The notes beneath the pieces were generated by a model, which was given only the letters and a program-made list of their open reading frames with translations, was not told the DNA's origin and did not search any database. This document shows positions 43,805 through 54,587 of a DNA stretch of 64,000 nucleotides, piece by piece; the first letter of the stretch is position 1; every line of letters begins with the position of its first letter. Both the position numbers and the translations under genes were made by a program. This stretch comes from Pseudoalteromonas rubra (GTDB lineage: Bacteria; Pseudomonadota; Gammaproteobacteria; Enterobacterales; Alteromonadaceae), in assembly GCF_000238295.3 (NCBI RefSeq), contig NZ_AHCD03000027.1, positions 372,001 to 436,000 on the forward strand, in the 5' to 3' direction.

Positions 43805-44356
43805 TTAAAAGTTCAGTTGCATCAGTTCTTTGGCAATGAGTTTAAGCAAGCGGGTTTCTCTGAGCAGAGATTGTCCTTGTTTATCGCTGTTTGCCAGTAC
43901 GGCTTCATTGTGGGCAATGGCTTCGGTGATCTCCACCCATTGTGGTTGCATACCATTGCTGACTTCATAATGCTCCATTTCTGGTTCATCAAATTCCCCG
44001 CAAATGTCACACTGATAGCAGTGCGAAACTATGTGTACATTGTCATACTCGGGTTTGTACCAGCGCTGATATTCTTCATATATACCAAAAGGGACGATGT
44101 GGGTTACAGAGCGGGCACCGGTTTCTTCTTTGACCTCGCGTACCAGTGCGTCTGTGAGAGACTCACCTTCGTCAACCCCACCGCCGGGCAAGGTATAATC
44201 ATCATATCGCTGGGTGTAGAGCAACAAGATTTGCGATTGGCGGGTAATAATGGCCCGTGTCGCAGGCCGGGTGAAACTGGTACCAGGTAAAGGCACGGCT
44301 GGGGCTGGATTAAGAACGCGCATAGCAGAGTCCCGAAAAAGTGCAGAGTCTACCAT
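43805..44356 (-). CDS. NUDIX hydrolase
   Basis: 183 residues. GGVDEGESLTDALVREVKEE followed by TGA matches the Nudix box GX5EX7REUXEEXGU (about 60-82), the metal and pyrophosphate site. The protein hydrolyses some nucleoside diphosphate linked to X; the substrate cannot be told. The start at 44356 lacks a good RBS, and the in-frame ATG at 44323 (MRVLNPAPAVPL) is a credible alternative. A CDICGE pair follows the box. Confidence 0.85.
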   Translation of the reverse strand: MVDSALFRDSAMRVLNPAPAVPLPGTSFTRPATRAIITRQSQILLLYTQRYDDYTLPGGGVDEGESLTDALVREVKEETGARSVTHIVPFGIYEEYQRWYKPEYDNVHIVSHCYQCDICGEFDEPEMEHYEVSNGMQPQWVEITEAIAHNEAVLANSDKQGQSLLRETRLLKLIAKELMQLNF

Positions 44357-44407
44357 ATTTCGATTCAGACAGCAGCGCCCGAGCGGGACCCGTCGAGCGC
44401 GTATCTG

Positions 44408-45460
44408 TTAATAGGGTAATGGATACGCTTTTAGCACCGTATCAATTTCGGCCAATGCCTCTGGTGGCAGAGTACAATCAAAGGCTTTGATATTTTCCTT
44501 TAACTGCGCCATCGTCGTTGCGCCTATGATGGTAGACGTCACGCCGTCGACCTGGTCGCACCAGGCCAGTGCGAGTTGAGATGCGGTGATGTTGTGCTCT
44601 TTGGCAATCTCGACATAGGCCGCCGTGGCTTCTTGTGCAAACTGAGTATCCCGGAATAAACCGTTGCGTTGGATCAAGGTCCAGCGCGATCCTTCTGGTC
44701 GTGCACCTCCCAGGTACTTACCTGACAAAGCGCCTCCGGCAAGTGGCGACCAGGGCAGATAGGCGATGTCTTCATGGACACAGTTTTCTATGATATAAGG
44801 CCAGTCTTTAGCATGTAACAGATTGAACTCATTCTGAATTGATACCGGTCTTGGCAATTGGTGTTGATGCGCCAGTTGCAAGTAGGTGTTTATGCCCCAG
44901 GGTGTGTCATTGGACAGTCCCCAGTGACGAATTTTACCTGCGTCCATACACTGTTTAAGTGCTCCCAGTATTTCCAACATCTCAGCTTTGTGTTGCTCCG
45001 TTGATACATCACTGAAAGTGATCATGCCGGGCCAGTGTTTAGAGAAATGGGGGGAGGTTCGATTTGGCCAGTGCAGCTGGTATACATCAATATAATCGGT
45101 ATGCAGTCGCTTAAGGGAAGCATCGACAGCGGCGATAATGGCTTCGGCCGTGATGGGTGCACCGCCACGGATCCAGGCAAGCCCGGAACCGGCTATTTTA
45201 GTGGCAATGACCATTTCCTGGCGCTTTTCAGGGTGGCGACGTAACCAGTCCCCGATAATTTCCTCGGTCTTACCATAGGTTTCAGGTGACGGAGGAACGG
45301 CATACATTTCAGCAGTGTCGATAAAGTTAACACCCTGTGCTAGCGCATAATTGATTTGCTCATCGGCATCATGCTGATTATTTTGCACGCCCCATGTCAT
45401 GCTGCCCAGGCAGACACGCGACACCTCTAAATTGGAATGACCCAGGTGGCTGTACTTCAT
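44408..45460 (-). CDS. tas: NADP(H)-dependent aldo/keto reductase, Tas-like
   Basis: 350 residues from the ATG at 45460, chosen because AAGGAG precedes it and the protein then begins MKYSHLGHSNLEVSRVCLGS as in Tas; a longer frame from 45523 is possible. The AKR catalytic set is visible: FIDTAEMYAVP (Asp/Tyr), MVIATKIAGSG (Lys) and DVYQLHWPNRTS (His). A GLSNDTPWGI segment and the C-terminal TSTIIGATTMAQLKEN cofactor site complete the barrel. Substrate unknown; E. coli Tas was found as a suppressor of tyrosine auxotrophy. Confidence 0.88.
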   Translation of the reverse strand: MKYSHLGHSNLEVSRVCLGSMTWGVQNNQHDADEQINYALAQGVNFIDTAEMYAVPPSPETYGKTEEIIGDWLRRHPEKRQEMVIATKIAGSGLAWIRGGAPITAEAIIAAVDASLKRLHTDYIDVYQLHWPNRTSPHFSKHWPGMITFSDVSTEQHKAEMLEILGALKQCMDAGKIRHWGLSNDTPWGINTYLQLAHQHQLPRPVSIQNEFNLLHAKDWPYIIENCVHEDIAYLPWSPLAGGALSGKYLGGARPEGSRWTLIQRNGLFRDTQFAQEATAAYVEIAKEHNITASQLALAWCDQVDGVTSTIIGATTMAQLKENIKAFDCTLPPEALAEIDTVLKAYPLPY

Positions 45461-45623
45461 AAATGCTCCTTGTGTTAAATAGGTCTGGCGGCTCAGTTTA
45501 GTTATGCACTGATACGCGGCCATTGTCTGACCAGTTTAGAGTATTTGGCAATAAAATACAGGTGAGACACGATGACAAAAAACACACAATCATATTGCCA
45601 TACTGAATTTCTTTGCTCATAAT

Positions 45624-45643
45624 AACTGTATAAATAACCAGTC
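45624..45643 (+). promoter_or_regulatory. LexA (SOS) box upstream of dinB
   Basis: AACTGTATAAATAACCAGTC matches the gammaproteobacterial LexA operator TACTGTATATATATACAGTA, with the core CTGT-N8-CCAG one base off CTGT-N8-ACAG. It lies 10 bp before the dinB ATG, the expected place for SOS repression. Confidence 0.8.
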
Positions 45644-45652
45644 ATCAAGTTC

Positions 45653-46723
45653 ATGCGTAAGTTTATCCATGTTGATATGGACTGCTTTTATGCTGCCGTA
45701 GAGATGCGCGATAACCCAGCGCTGGCCAATGTGCCGATTGCGATTGGTGGGAATAGCCACCGGGGCGTGTTATCAACGGCCAACTACATCGCGCGCCAGT
45801 ATGGTGTGCGCTCTGCCATGTCTAACTACAAAGCTAAGCAGCTGTGCCCTGAACTGGTGATTGTGCCCGGCAGGATGGCAGTTTACAAAGCGGTGTCTGC
45901 GCAGATCCGCACGATTTTTGCTCGTTACACTAAACTGATAGAACCACTCTCCTTAGATGAAGCTTATCTGGACGTTACGGAGTGCACTTTGTGTCAGGGC
46001 AGCGCAACGTTAATTGCGCAGCAGATCCGCAGCGATATCTATCAAGAAACGGGCCTGACTGCTTCTGCGGGCATTGCGCCCATTAAATTCCTGGCCAAAA
46101 TCGCCAGCGACGAAAATAAACCGAATGGTCAGTATGTGATCACCCCTGACGACGTGGATATGTTTATTGACACTTTGCCGCTGAAAAAAATCCCCGGCGT
46201 AGGCAAAGTGACACATGAAAAGCTACTGGCAATGGGATTGCAATATGGCCGCGACGTTAAGGCCAGCAGCAGAACTCAGATGACAGAGCGGTTTGGTAAA
46301 TTTGGCGATGTACTCTGGCGACGTTGTCAGGGCATTGATGAGCGTAAGGTAGAAACTGAGCGGATCCGCAAATCGGTCGGTGTTGAAACCACGTTTGAAA
46401 AAGACATACAAGATCTGGATGCACTTAAAGATGTACTTCGCCAGCGCCTGCTACCTGAATTGCAACGGCGGGCTGACCCCTATCGCGGCACGCGGACCTT
46501 CAATAAACTGGGTGTTAAAGTGAAGTTTTATGACTTTTCGCAAACCACCAAAGAGTGTCAGTATCATGAGATTGATGAAGGTGTGTTGTTCACTTTGCTG
46601 GAGCAGGCAGTTGAGCGCTTTGGCAGTAAACCGGTCAGATTGATAGGGATACAGCTGGGTTTAGGTGAAGTGGCGTCTGGTCAGGCTCAGTTGGGCCTGT
46701 TTGATGTTCAGACCTTCGACTAA
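45653..46723 (+). CDS. dinB: DNA polymerase IV (Y-family translesion polymerase)
   Basis: 356 residues, the usual DinB length. The N-terminal HVDMDCFYAAVEMRDNP holds the first catalytic Asp, and EPLSLDEAYLDVT holds the catalytic Asp-Glu pair (about 100-112). GIAPIKFLAKIASDENKPNG and the helix-hairpin-helix thumb (LKKIPGVGKVTHEKL) follow, and the little-finger domain ends near GLGEVASGQAQLGLFD, a C-terminal clamp-binding-type peptide (QLGLF). The LexA box directly upstream indicates SOS control. Confidence 0.96.
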   Translation: MRKFIHVDMDCFYAAVEMRDNPALANVPIAIGGNSHRGVLSTANYIARQYGVRSAMSNYKAKQLCPELVIVPGRMAVYKAVSAQIRTIFARYTKLIEPLSLDEAYLDVTECTLCQGSATLIAQQIRSDIYQETGLTASAGIAPIKFLAKIASDENKPNGQYVITPDDVDMFIDTLPLKKIPGVGKVTHEKLLAMGLQYGRDVKASSRTQMTERFGKFGDVLWRRCQGIDERKVETERIRKSVGVETTFEKDIQDLDALKDVLRQRLLPELQRRADPYRGTRTFNKLGVKVKFYDFSQTTKECQYHEIDEGVLFTLLEQAVERFGSKPVRLIGIQLGLGEVASGQAQLGLFDVQTFD

Positions 46724-46967
46724 AAGATAACAATGACAAGGCTCTGTGATCACACTGCGGTGTGCTAGGGTATAGCCTGTCCGGCTAAATTAAGACGTTA
46801 TTTTGCACAATACAACCTCGAGAGCATAAAGCGGATCACCTGACGGCCAGATACTGTCTGAGCCGCTGGCTTTGCCGCGCATTGTAATATGGCTGAATTG
46901 CATGGGCAATAACAAACTCATATTTAGCGGACATCAAGAACAACAACAGGACAACAGGGGGAATACA

Positions 46968-48659
46968 ATGCAGTCAATCATGATCGTGCTGTTTGGCATA
47001 CTTGGTATGCTGTTTGGCTGGTTTGTCTACTCAAAATTCATCGCCGAAAAAATATTTAAAATGGACGATAAGTTCGTCACACCGGCGCATGAGTTAAATG
47101 ACGGGGTAGATTATGTACCGACTAACAAAGTGGTGCTCTGGGGACATCATTTTACATCCGTAGCAGGGGCAGCGCCTATTGTTGGCCCAGCCATTGCCGT
47201 CTACTGGGGCTGGGTTCCCGCGGTTTTATGGGTGGTGTTTGGTACCATCTTTTTTGCGGGTGTGCATGATATGGGCGCATTGTGGGCCAGTGCGCGTCAC
47301 AAAGGCAAGTCGATGGGGGCGCTGTCAGAAACTGTTATAGGTACACGCACGCGTTCATTGTTTATGATTGTGGTTTTCCTGGTACTGTTGATGGTAAATG
47401 CCGTATTTGGGGTCGTTATTGCCAATTCCTTCGTGGCTAACCCCAGTGCTGTGTTTCCTGCCTGGGCCGCCATCTTAGTGGCGCTGGTGATTGGCCAGTT
47501 ACTTAAACGTCAGGTGCCACTGGTGCCCTTGTGTGTGATTGGGGTCGCCATTCTTTACGCCAGCATTTATGTGGGGTCGGGTATGCCACTGGCGCTGCCC
47601 AGCGAATTGTTTGGGCTGGCCGATAAAGCCAATTGGATTATTATTCTGTTTATTTATGCGGCTGTGGCGTCTTTATTACCTGTCTGGATGTTGTTACAAC
47701 CGCGCGATTTTATTAATGGCATGCAGCTGCTGGTGGGGCTGGTTTTGCTGTATGGTGCAGTATTTGTGGTGATGCCGGATATCACGGCACCTGCCTTTAA
47801 TACGCAAACTGCGATCGATACGCCAAGCATCATTCCTTTATTGTTTGTTACCATTGCGTGTGGCGCCGTTTCTGGTTTCCATGGCATTGTATCGTCTGGT
47901 ACCAGTTCGAAACAGCTGGATAAAGAAACCGATGGCCGCTTTGTCGGTTACTTGGGGGCCGTGGGTGAGGGCTCATTGGCATTGATCACGCTGGTGGCCG
48001 TGAGTGGCGTCATGCTGGCAGTGTCACCTGAAGAATGGCACGAAATTTACAGTCACCTCGGTGCGGGCAGTGTCGGCGCATTTATCCAGGGCGGGGCAAA
48101 CCTGATCAGCAATGGCTGGGGGCTGTCGGTGGAGATCGCATCAACTCTGCTTGCGGTAATGGTGGTGTTGTTTGCCGGTACTACCATGGATTCTGGCGTG
48201 CGTTTGCAGCGTTATATTATCCAGGAATGGGGTGAAATTTATCAACTTAATGCCCTGAAAAACGGTGTGCTTGCAACCCTGGTTGCAGTAGGTTGCTGTT
48301 TACTGCTGGCATTTGGTGCGGGCGGTGCGTCGGGTAGCGGCGGTATGATCATTTGGCCCCTGTTTGGTTCGACCAACCAAATTCTAGCCAGCCTGACCTT
48401 GCTGGTGATCTCTGTGTATCTGATGAAGCTGGGTCGTCCGGCAAAATTCACACTGATCCCGATGATGTTTGTGATTCTGATGGCCTTTTTTGCCGGGCTG
48501 ATCAAGCTGGGTGAATATTATGAGCAGGGTAACTGGTTGCTGGTGGGCCTGGATATTGTGGTCCTGGTTGTTAGTGTATTGGTGATGCTGGAAGCCTGGT
48601 CTGTGGTCAGTAAGCTAAAATTACAAAAAGACAGCAGCGCAGTATCGCAGTCGGATTAA
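46968..48659 (+). CDS. cstA: CstA-family transporter (carbon starvation protein)
   Basis: 563 residues from the ATG at 46968, preceded by CAGGGGGA; an upstream in-frame ATG at 46872 would add a 32-residue polar stretch ahead of the first helix and is unlikely. The family signatures are clear: KVVLWGHHFTSVAGAAPIVG and PAIAVYWGWVPAVLW near residue 55, GVHDMGALWASARHKGKSMG near 95, GFHGIVSSGTSSKQL, and the C-terminal WPLFGSTNQILASL. About 15 helices. CstA and the related BtsT (YjiY) import pyruvate or peptides. The length, shorter than the ~700 aa of E. coli CstA, suits a marine subgroup. Confidence 0.88.
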   Translation: MQSIMIVLFGILGMLFGWFVYSKFIAEKIFKMDDKFVTPAHELNDGVDYVPTNKVVLWGHHFTSVAGAAPIVGPAIAVYWGWVPAVLWVVFGTIFFAGVHDMGALWASARHKGKSMGALSETVIGTRTRSLFMIVVFLVLLMVNAVFGVVIANSFVANPSAVFPAWAAILVALVIGQLLKRQVPLVPLCVIGVAILYASIYVGSGMPLALPSELFGLADKANWIIILFIYAAVASLLPVWMLLQPRDFINGMQLLVGLVLLYGAVFVVMPDITAPAFNTQTAIDTPSIIPLLFVTIACGAVSGFHGIVSSGTSSKQLDKETDGRFVGYLGAVGEGSLALITLVAVSGVMLAVSPEEWHEIYSHLGAGSVGAFIQGGANLISNGWGLSVEIASTLLAVMVVLFAGTTMDSGVRLQRYIIQEWGEIYQLNALKNGVLATLVAVGCCLLLAFGAGGASGSGGMIIWPLFGSTNQILASLTLLVISVYLMKLGRPAKFTLIPMMFVILMAFFAGLIKLGEYYEQGNWLLVGLDIVVLVVSVLVMLEAWSVVSKLKLQKDSSAVSQSD

Positions 48660-48808
48660 CGGTTGCTTTGCGTCTCAACAGGGCGTGTCAGTGTGTCATA
48701 CGTTGGCGCGCGTTATGTTATGTCCCGGCAATTACCCCGATGGTATTGGCTCTTGCGGACAAATAACCGATAATCAGCCCAGCATTTTAATAACCAAGGG
48801 CTGATTAT

Positions 48809-50341
48809 ATGTCTTTTCCTCTCGCTCTGCCGGTCAGTGACTGGCAAGTTCAGGACGCCGATGCTGTTATCGTCGTCACTTCCGATGTGTCAGATCTTTC
48901 TGCTGCGGCACTAAACAGTGCGGCAGCCCCTTATCTTGCGGTTGACGCACGATTGCACAGCAAAGCCAGCTTGCTGTTAGCTGAAGGTGTACCGGGCAAG
49001 CGTCTGATAGTGTCACCAACAGGCCCGCTTAACCGTGACTACGATGACGTGCGACGTTTTTTTGAAGCGGGTAAAGCCGCTGTGCTGGAAGCCAAAGCAG
49101 CCGGTGCGGTTAAGCCGGTATTGATGGTGGCTGGGGTACCTGGCGATGCGCGTTATCAGAATGCTCTTGAAGTAGCGTACCTGGGAGCGTGTCAGGCGCT
49201 GTGGCAACCTCTGGAAGCCCGTGAATATCGTGGACCAGCGATTGAACCTGTTGAATCTATTGCACTATTGGGGGCTTCTGAAGAGCAATGTCGTCAGCTA
49301 AACGCTATGGCAGCTGGTCAGTATGCAGCCCGGGACCTGTGTGGTACGGAGCCTGAGCGCATGGCCCCCCCTAAGTTTGCAGATTACTGTGTTGAGCTGT
49401 TTAAGGATACGAGTGTCAGCGTTGAAGTCGTGTCAGATCCTGCCACCATAGACAAAGACTACCCTATGCTGGGCACCGTTGCGCGCGCATCTTATGCGGT
49501 AGAGCGTCATCACCCGCGTGTTGTTAAGCTGGTCTATACGCCGCAAGGAGACATTGAGCGCACGTTGATGTTTGTTGGTAAGGGTCTGGTTTATGACACC
49601 GGTGGTGCCGACCTGAAAGTTGGCGGGTTTATGGCGGGCATGAGCCGTGACAAAGGTGGTGCTGCTTCAGTCGCTGGCTTTATGAAGTCTGTCGCAGACT
49701 TCCAGCCTAAAGGCGTGAAAGTGATTGCGTACCTGGCTGTGGTGCGTAACTCGATTGGCTCTGATTGCTTCGTTCCGGATGAGATCATCACCACGCGTGA
49801 AGGCGTGAAAGTGCGTATTGGTAACACGGATGCGGAAGGCCGTCTTGCAATGGGAGATTTGTTGAGTGAGCTTAAAGATATGGCTACTGAGGAAGTGAAT
49901 CCTGAGCTGTTTACGGTGGCTACTCTAACCGGACACGCCGCCCGAGCGATGGGGCCTTACAGTGCTTATGTTGAAAACGGCCCGGCACGTGCACAGCAGG
50001 TATCTCGTCAGCTTGCTGATATCGGTGATCTGTGGGCTGATTGTGCTGAGGTATCGCGCAGCCGTCGTGAAGATTACGATTTCGTGCAGCCACGTACTCT
50101 GGCGGATGATGTTTTGTCGAGCAACAATGCTCCGTCGGCTGTTACTGCGCGCGGTCACCAGTTCCCAATGGCCTTCCTGGCTATCGTTGGTGGACTGGAC
50201 AAGCACGGCTGTGAGTCTGACTTACCACTGCCTTATGTCCACATGGATATCGCGGGCAGTGGTGTGGAAGGAGGTGACTGGCAACATGGTAAGCCAACTG
50301 CCGCCACCGTCAGCAGTTTGTTTGTGCGCTACTGTCGCTAA
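48809..50341 (+). CDS. M17 leucyl aminopeptidase family protein
   Basis: 510 residues. The C-terminal catalytic domain (about 190-505) has the M17 dizinc elements [20 protein letters not shown] (metal-binding Lys/Asp), [13 protein letters not shown], and the signature [12 protein letters not shown] (about 345). The N-terminal domain is a macro-like M17 N domain. Cytosolic exopeptidase removing N-terminal residues from peptides. The stop codon overlaps the stop of the convergent chemoreceptor gene. Confidence 0.92.
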   Translation: MSFPLALPVSDWQVQDADAVIVVTSDVSDLSAAALNSAAAPYLAVDARLHSKASLLLAEGVPGKRLIVSPTGPLNRDYDDVRRFFEAGKAAVLEAKAAGAVKPVLMVAGVPGDARYQNALEVAYLGACQALWQPLEAREYRGPAIEPVESIALLGASEEQCRQLNAMAAGQYAARDLCGTEPERMAPPKFADYCVELFKDTSVSVEVVSDPATIDKDYPMLGTVARASYAVERHHPRVVKLVYTPQGDIERTLMFVGKGLVYDTGGADLKVGGFMAGMSRDKGGAASVAGFMKSVADFQPKGVKVIAYLAVVRNSIGSDCFVPDEIITTREGVKVRIGNTDAEGRLAMGDLLSELKDMATEEVNPELFTVATLTGHAARAMGPYSAYVENGPARAQQVSRQLADIGDLWADCAEVSRSRREDYDFVQPRTLADDVLSSNNAPSAVTARGHQFPMAFLAIVGGLDKHGCESDLPLPYVHMDIAGSGVEGGDWQHGKPTAATVSSLFVRYCR

Positions 50342-51972
50342 ACTTTAAAGCCCTCTACAATCTGGGCAAGCTGATGGCTTGCCTGTTTGAGCTCTTTGCT
50401 GGCCTGGGACAAGGTTTGGGTGGTGTCGAGTGAATGGTGGGTGGCGTCCGACAGATCGCTAATTCGTACATTTACATCGGCAGCCGCACTGCTTTGTTCA
50501 TCCGTCGCTCGTGCGATCAGGCCGTTCATTTCCAGGATGACGGTGATCAGACGTTCAATTTCACTCAATGCCTGCTCAGCCTCATGGACCTGACTCACCG
50601 TGTTGGCAGAAAGACGTTGACTGTTTTGCACGGCATCAACAGCGGCCTGAGCGCCTTTTTGTAACTTTTCAATCATGGTCTGGATCTCATCGGTACTCTG
50701 TCCGGTACGACTTGCCAGTGTACGTACTTCGTCGGCCACGACTGCAAACCCGCGACCCTGCTCCCCGGCTCGGGCAGCTTCTATGGCGGCATTCAGTGCG
50801 AGCAGGTTGGTCTGCTCCGAAATACCCCGGATCACGTCCAGCACTGAGCCAATATGCTGGCTCTCTTCTGCCAGCGCCTGCGTCACCACACTGACCTCTT
50901 CAATGGTGTCTGATAGCGTACCTATGGCACTGATTGTGGCACTGATGGTAGTTTTGCCGGTTTCACTGGTGCGCATTGCATCTCCGGCAGCCTGCTCTGC
51001 AGCCTCAGCATGCTGGCTGATCTCTTTGATTTGAGCACTCATTTGCTCAACGGCCGTTGCGACCTGGCGACTGCTGTCATTTTGGCGTTCAATGTATTCT
51101 AGGTTTACCTCGCCCGTGTCATCTACGCGATCGGCCAACGCCTCTACTTCAGCGGCATTGCCCGCGACCGAGGTAATCGAGCGGCGCATTTTAGTTGTAT
51201 AGGCATTAAAAAAACGAGACAGGCGTGAGATCTCATCACGGCCATGCTCATCTAGTTGCTGTGTCAGGTCGCCTTCACCCTGGGAAATGTCTCGCATCAT
51301 GTCGGCTGCTGCTCGCATCGGCTGTAATACACTATTGCTGATGATAAAGCTCAGAATTATTAGCACGATGAGCAGTGCGACGATATTGAACAGCATCTGA
51401 TTACGCAGTTGAGCAAATTGCTCATCGATATTGTCGAGATACACCCCGGAACCTAAGATCCACTGCCACGGGGCAAAGCCTTTTACATAAGAAATTTTGT
51501 CGACGGGTGCAGATTTGCCGGGTTTGGGCCATTTGTATGGCACAAAGCCATCACCCTGGCTGTTAACAACGGCCACCATTTCCTGAAACAGCGCGACCCC
51601 GTCAGGGTCTTTACTATCGCGCAGTGACTGGCCATTGAGTTGGGGCTTAAACGGGTGCATTACCATGCGAGGGTAATGATCATTGACCCAAAAGTAATTG
51701 CTTTCATCGTATCTTAGGTCTTTCAGTGCGCTCAGAGCGGCGCTTTTGGCCTGGCTTTCGCTGAGTGTGCCGTTGAGCTGTGCCTGATGAAAGTGGGCGA
51801 TCAGACTATGGGCTGTTTCAACCAGGTTCTTGGTTTTTTCGTATTGCTGTTCACTCAGTGCCTGATATTGCTGCTGCAAATTCATTATGCCCAGTGCGCT
51901 CAGGCCAAGTACGACGACGCCCACCAGCATAGCAAGGCGGCCAAATATGGTGAACTGTCTTAAAAATGCCAT
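50338..51972 (-). CDS. Methyl-accepting chemotaxis protein with sCache domain
   Basis: 544 residues with RBS AAGGAG. TM1 (about 11-30) is followed by a periplasmic single-Cache domain (about 35-185) with [19 protein letters not shown] and [19 protein letters not shown], typical of sCache_2 receptors for small carboxylates. TM2 (about 190-210) and HAMP lead to the signalling hairpin, whose tip [37 protein letters not shown] is fully conserved. Ligand unknown; organic acids are a reasonable guess from the Cache type. Its stop overlaps that of the convergent aminopeptidase gene. Confidence 0.93.
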   Translation of the reverse strand: MAFLRQFTIFGRLAMLVGVVVLGLSALGIMNLQQQYQALSEQQYEKTKNLVETAHSLIAHFHQAQLNGTLSESQAKSAALSALKDLRYDESNYFWVNDHYPRMVMHPFKPQLNGQSLRDSKDPDGVALFQEMVAVVNSQGDGFVPYKWPKPGKSAPVDKISYVKGFAPWQWILGSGVYLDNIDEQFAQLRNQMLFNIVALLIVLIILSFIISNSVLQPMRAAADMMRDISQGEGDLTQQLDEHGRDEISRLSRFFNAYTTKMRRSITSVAGNAAEVEALADRVDDTGEVNLEYIERQNDSSRQVATAVEQMSAQIKEISQHAEAAEQAAGDAMRTSETGKTTISATISAIGTLSDTIEEVSVVTQALAEESQHIGSVLDVIRGISEQTNLLALNAAIEAARAGEQGRGFAVVADEVRTLASRTGQSTDEIQTMIEKLQKGAQAAVDAVQNSQRLSANTVSQVHEAEQALSEIERLITVILEMNGLIARATDEQSSAAADVNVRISDLSDATHHSLDTTQTLSQASKELKQASHQLAQIVEGFKV

Positions 51973-52183
51973 TGCACCTACTCCTTTTTAAAGCACAAGA
52001 TTGTGCACTGAATCAGCTATGGTTGCGTATTTTGCAACAAAGTAAGAGGTAAAACTTGTTCTAAATCAAATGAATAATATATTTACTGAGGAAAGCGTAA
52101 GGCAATTAGCTATTTGTCGAATAGTGTCAGGGAGTGTTTGTGCGTATAGGTGACACGGGCCAGCGATGGCCCGTGCCTGCGTG

Positions 52184-54409
52184 TTACTTCACGTCAAAGT
52201 GACGATTAAAGAAGTTGGTGATGGTCTGATGCAGATGCGTCTGCACCTTCTTACCACGCAGGCTGTGTTTAGAGCCCGGGTAGGTCATCATTTCAAAAGG
52301 CTTTGCTTCATCCTGTAACTGTTTGAACAGCTTCGTCGCATGGGTAAACAACACGTTGTCGTCCGCCATGCCGTGATAGATCATCAGCGGGCCCTTCAGA
52401 CCGTCTGTGTAGGGGAACACTGCGCTTTGCTCGTAGCCTTTCGCATTGGTTTGTGGATGTCCCAGGTAACGTTCAGTGTAATGCGTGTCATACAGTGCCC
52501 AGTCTGTTACTGGCGCACCAGATACGCCTGCGGTAAAGTAATCACCTGCTTTGAACATGGTCATCAGTGCCATATAACCGCCGTAGCTGTGGCCATAAAT
52601 CCCGATGCGCGAAGGGTCGACATAATCCAGTGTGCGTAAGAATTCCACACCACGGATCTGATCCGCGACTTCCACTTCACCTAAGTGCTTGTAAATAGGG
52701 TCTTCAAAGCGTTTGCCTCGGTTGTATGAACCACGGTTGTCCAGCTGGAAGACGATGTAACCTTGCTGCACCATATACTGGAAATAAAGGTTTTTACTGC
52801 GCCAGCTATTAGTAACACGCTGTGCATGCGGGCCACCATAAACATTGACGATCACAGGGTATTTCTTGCCTTTTTTAAGCTGCTTAGGCTTAAACAAACG
52901 GTAGTGCATCAATTGCCCATCTGCCGCTTTCAGGGTGCCATACTCTGGTGTCGACAAATCATTCAGGAAAGGTGTCAGCGGATGCTGGTCATCGAGCTTA
53001 TTTTGTTCCAGCCAGGTAATGAATTCGCCATTGGCTTTGCGCAATGAAACCGATGTAGGTTGATTTACGGACGATTTGCTGTCGATAAAAGTGCGGTTGT
53101 CTTCTGCCATCACCACTTTGTGGTAGGCTCCGGCTTGTGTGATCCGCTCAATGTTGCCTTTTTTGAATAATGGGACCGCATACAAGTGGCTTTCCAGTGG
53201 GGTGTCTTTGCGGCCAGAGAAGTAGATCAGGCCCTTTTTCTCATCCACGCCCTGAAGCTTTTCGACAATCCAGTCACCCTGAGTCAGCTGACGAACCAGT
53301 TGGCCGCTGGTGCGATACAAATACAGGTGCTTATAGCCATCGCGCTCTGAGGCCCAGATGAAGTGCTTTTTGTCTTTTAAAAAATGCAGGTCAAAATGCA
53401 GATTGATCCAGGTGTCGCTGATCTCTGTCAGAGCGACGCGTTGTTGTTTGCTGTCGGCGTTGTAGAATCTTAATTCCAGCTTTTGCTGAGCACGGTTTTG
53501 CCACTGATATGACAAGGTGGTGTCATCTTCCAGCCATTTCGCTCGGGCAATGTAGATGTCTTTTTCTTTACCCAGGTCAATCCAGTTCACTTTCTGATCA
53601 TTCAGGGTGACCACCCCCAGATCGATGCGGACATTATCCGTGCCGGTAAACGGGTAGCGTTGGTTAAACAGTTTGACTTCATCGGCATAAATTTCGTTGC
53701 GGATGGCTTCTTGTACCGGACTTTCATCGATGCGGGTGAAGGCAATTTTGCTTTCATCCCCGGCCCACCAGTAGCCAGTCATACGGCTCATTTCTTCCTG
53801 TGCAACGAACTCTGCCATGCCATTTTTAATCACGCCACCACCGTCTTTACTCAGGCGGATCTCTTTGCCGGTTGCGAGCTCCAGAGCATACAGGTCTTGC
53901 TCTCGTATAAAGGACACGTAGTTGCCTTTAGGCGAGAAGCGGGCATCGGTTTCAAAGGCTTCGGTATCGGTCAGTTTGCGGCTTTTACCTGAGCTGAGCT
54001 CATAATAGTAAAGGTCACCATTGAGTGGGAAGAGCAGTGCTTTACCATCTTTAGACCATTTGTATTCGAGGATCCCGCGACCAAATATACGCTGTCTTTC
54101 ACGGCGCGCCTTTTCTTCATCTGACAAGGTTTCAGGACCAGAGAATAAGGCCTGGGAATCGACCAGCAGACGGTTTGTGTCGGCCTTAATATTGTATTCC
54201 CACAGATCGTAGCGGTTGTAGTCGTCTACTTTGCCCTGCAGGTAGGTTACCCGAGTACCATCGGGCGAAAACTTAAGGTTAACAGGGGCCTTACCTGCCA
54301 AAGAGGGGTCATCGAAAATACGTTCCAGCGTCAGCGGCTGGGCCACAGTAAACTGGCTGGTGGCCAGCAAACCGGTGGCAAGCGCGGCATAAGATAGCAA
54401 ATTGCGCAC
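52184..54409 (-). CDS. Dipeptidyl peptidase IV (S9B serine peptidase)
   Basis: 741 residues with a signal peptide (LLSYAALATGLLATSQFTVA). The N-terminal beta-propeller (about 30-470) includes the substrate-binding Glu pair motif in MAEFVAQEEMSRMTGYWWAG. The C-terminal alpha/beta hydrolase has the nucleophile in GHSYGGYMALMT (Ser near 608), the Asp in MIYHGMADDNVLF and the His in YPGSKHSLRG. It removes X-Pro dipeptides in the periplasm or at the cell surface. It stands alone, divergent from the HIT-protein gene. Confidence 0.95.
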   Translation of the reverse strand: MRNLLSYAALATGLLATSQFTVAQPLTLERIFDDPSLAGKAPVNLKFSPDGTRVTYLQGKVDDYNRYDLWEYNIKADTNRLLVDSQALFSGPETLSDEEKARRERQRIFGRGILEYKWSKDGKALLFPLNGDLYYYELSSGKSRKLTDTEAFETDARFSPKGNYVSFIREQDLYALELATGKEIRLSKDGGGVIKNGMAEFVAQEEMSRMTGYWWAGDESKIAFTRIDESPVQEAIRNEIYADEVKLFNQRYPFTGTDNVRIDLGVVTLNDQKVNWIDLGKEKDIYIARAKWLEDDTTLSYQWQNRAQQKLELRFYNADSKQQRVALTEISDTWINLHFDLHFLKDKKHFIWASERDGYKHLYLYRTSGQLVRQLTQGDWIVEKLQGVDEKKGLIYFSGRKDTPLESHLYAVPLFKKGNIERITQAGAYHKVVMAEDNRTFIDSKSSVNQPTSVSLRKANGEFITWLEQNKLDDQHPLTPFLNDLSTPEYGTLKAADGQLMHYRLFKPKQLKKGKKYPVIVNVYGGPHAQRVTNSWRSKNLYFQYMVQQGYIVFQLDNRGSYNRGKRFEDPIYKHLGEVEVADQIRGVEFLRTLDYVDPSRIGIYGHSYGGYMALMTMFKAGDYFTAGVSGAPVTDWALYDTHYTERYLGHPQTNAKGYEQSAVFPYTDGLKGPLMIYHGMADDNVLFTHATKLFKQLQDEAKPFEMMTYPGSKHSLRGKKVQTHLHQTITNFFNRHFDVK

Positions 54410-54587
54410 AGAGTCACCTTTATAATTGTGTAATGTTGGATTGAGAACCCGATGTTAAAGACTGTAAATCCCGATGGCAAACAAATCCGATGGGTGTGGT
54501 GACAGACAAAAACGTCGTCGTATCGGGTCGATTTTATGTGGCAAGTTAGTTACAGTGAGCCCATCAATAATGAACTTGAAAAGACCA

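Noticed and set aside
43817..44290. 157-codon open frame on the plus strand opposite the NUDIX gene
   Set aside because: Antisense shadow; the Nudix box and family length support the minus-strand gene.
46744..46760. CRP-like site TGTGATCACA upstream of cstA
   Set aside because: The TGTGA and TCACA halves overlap with no 6-bp spacer, so it does not match a CRP operator.
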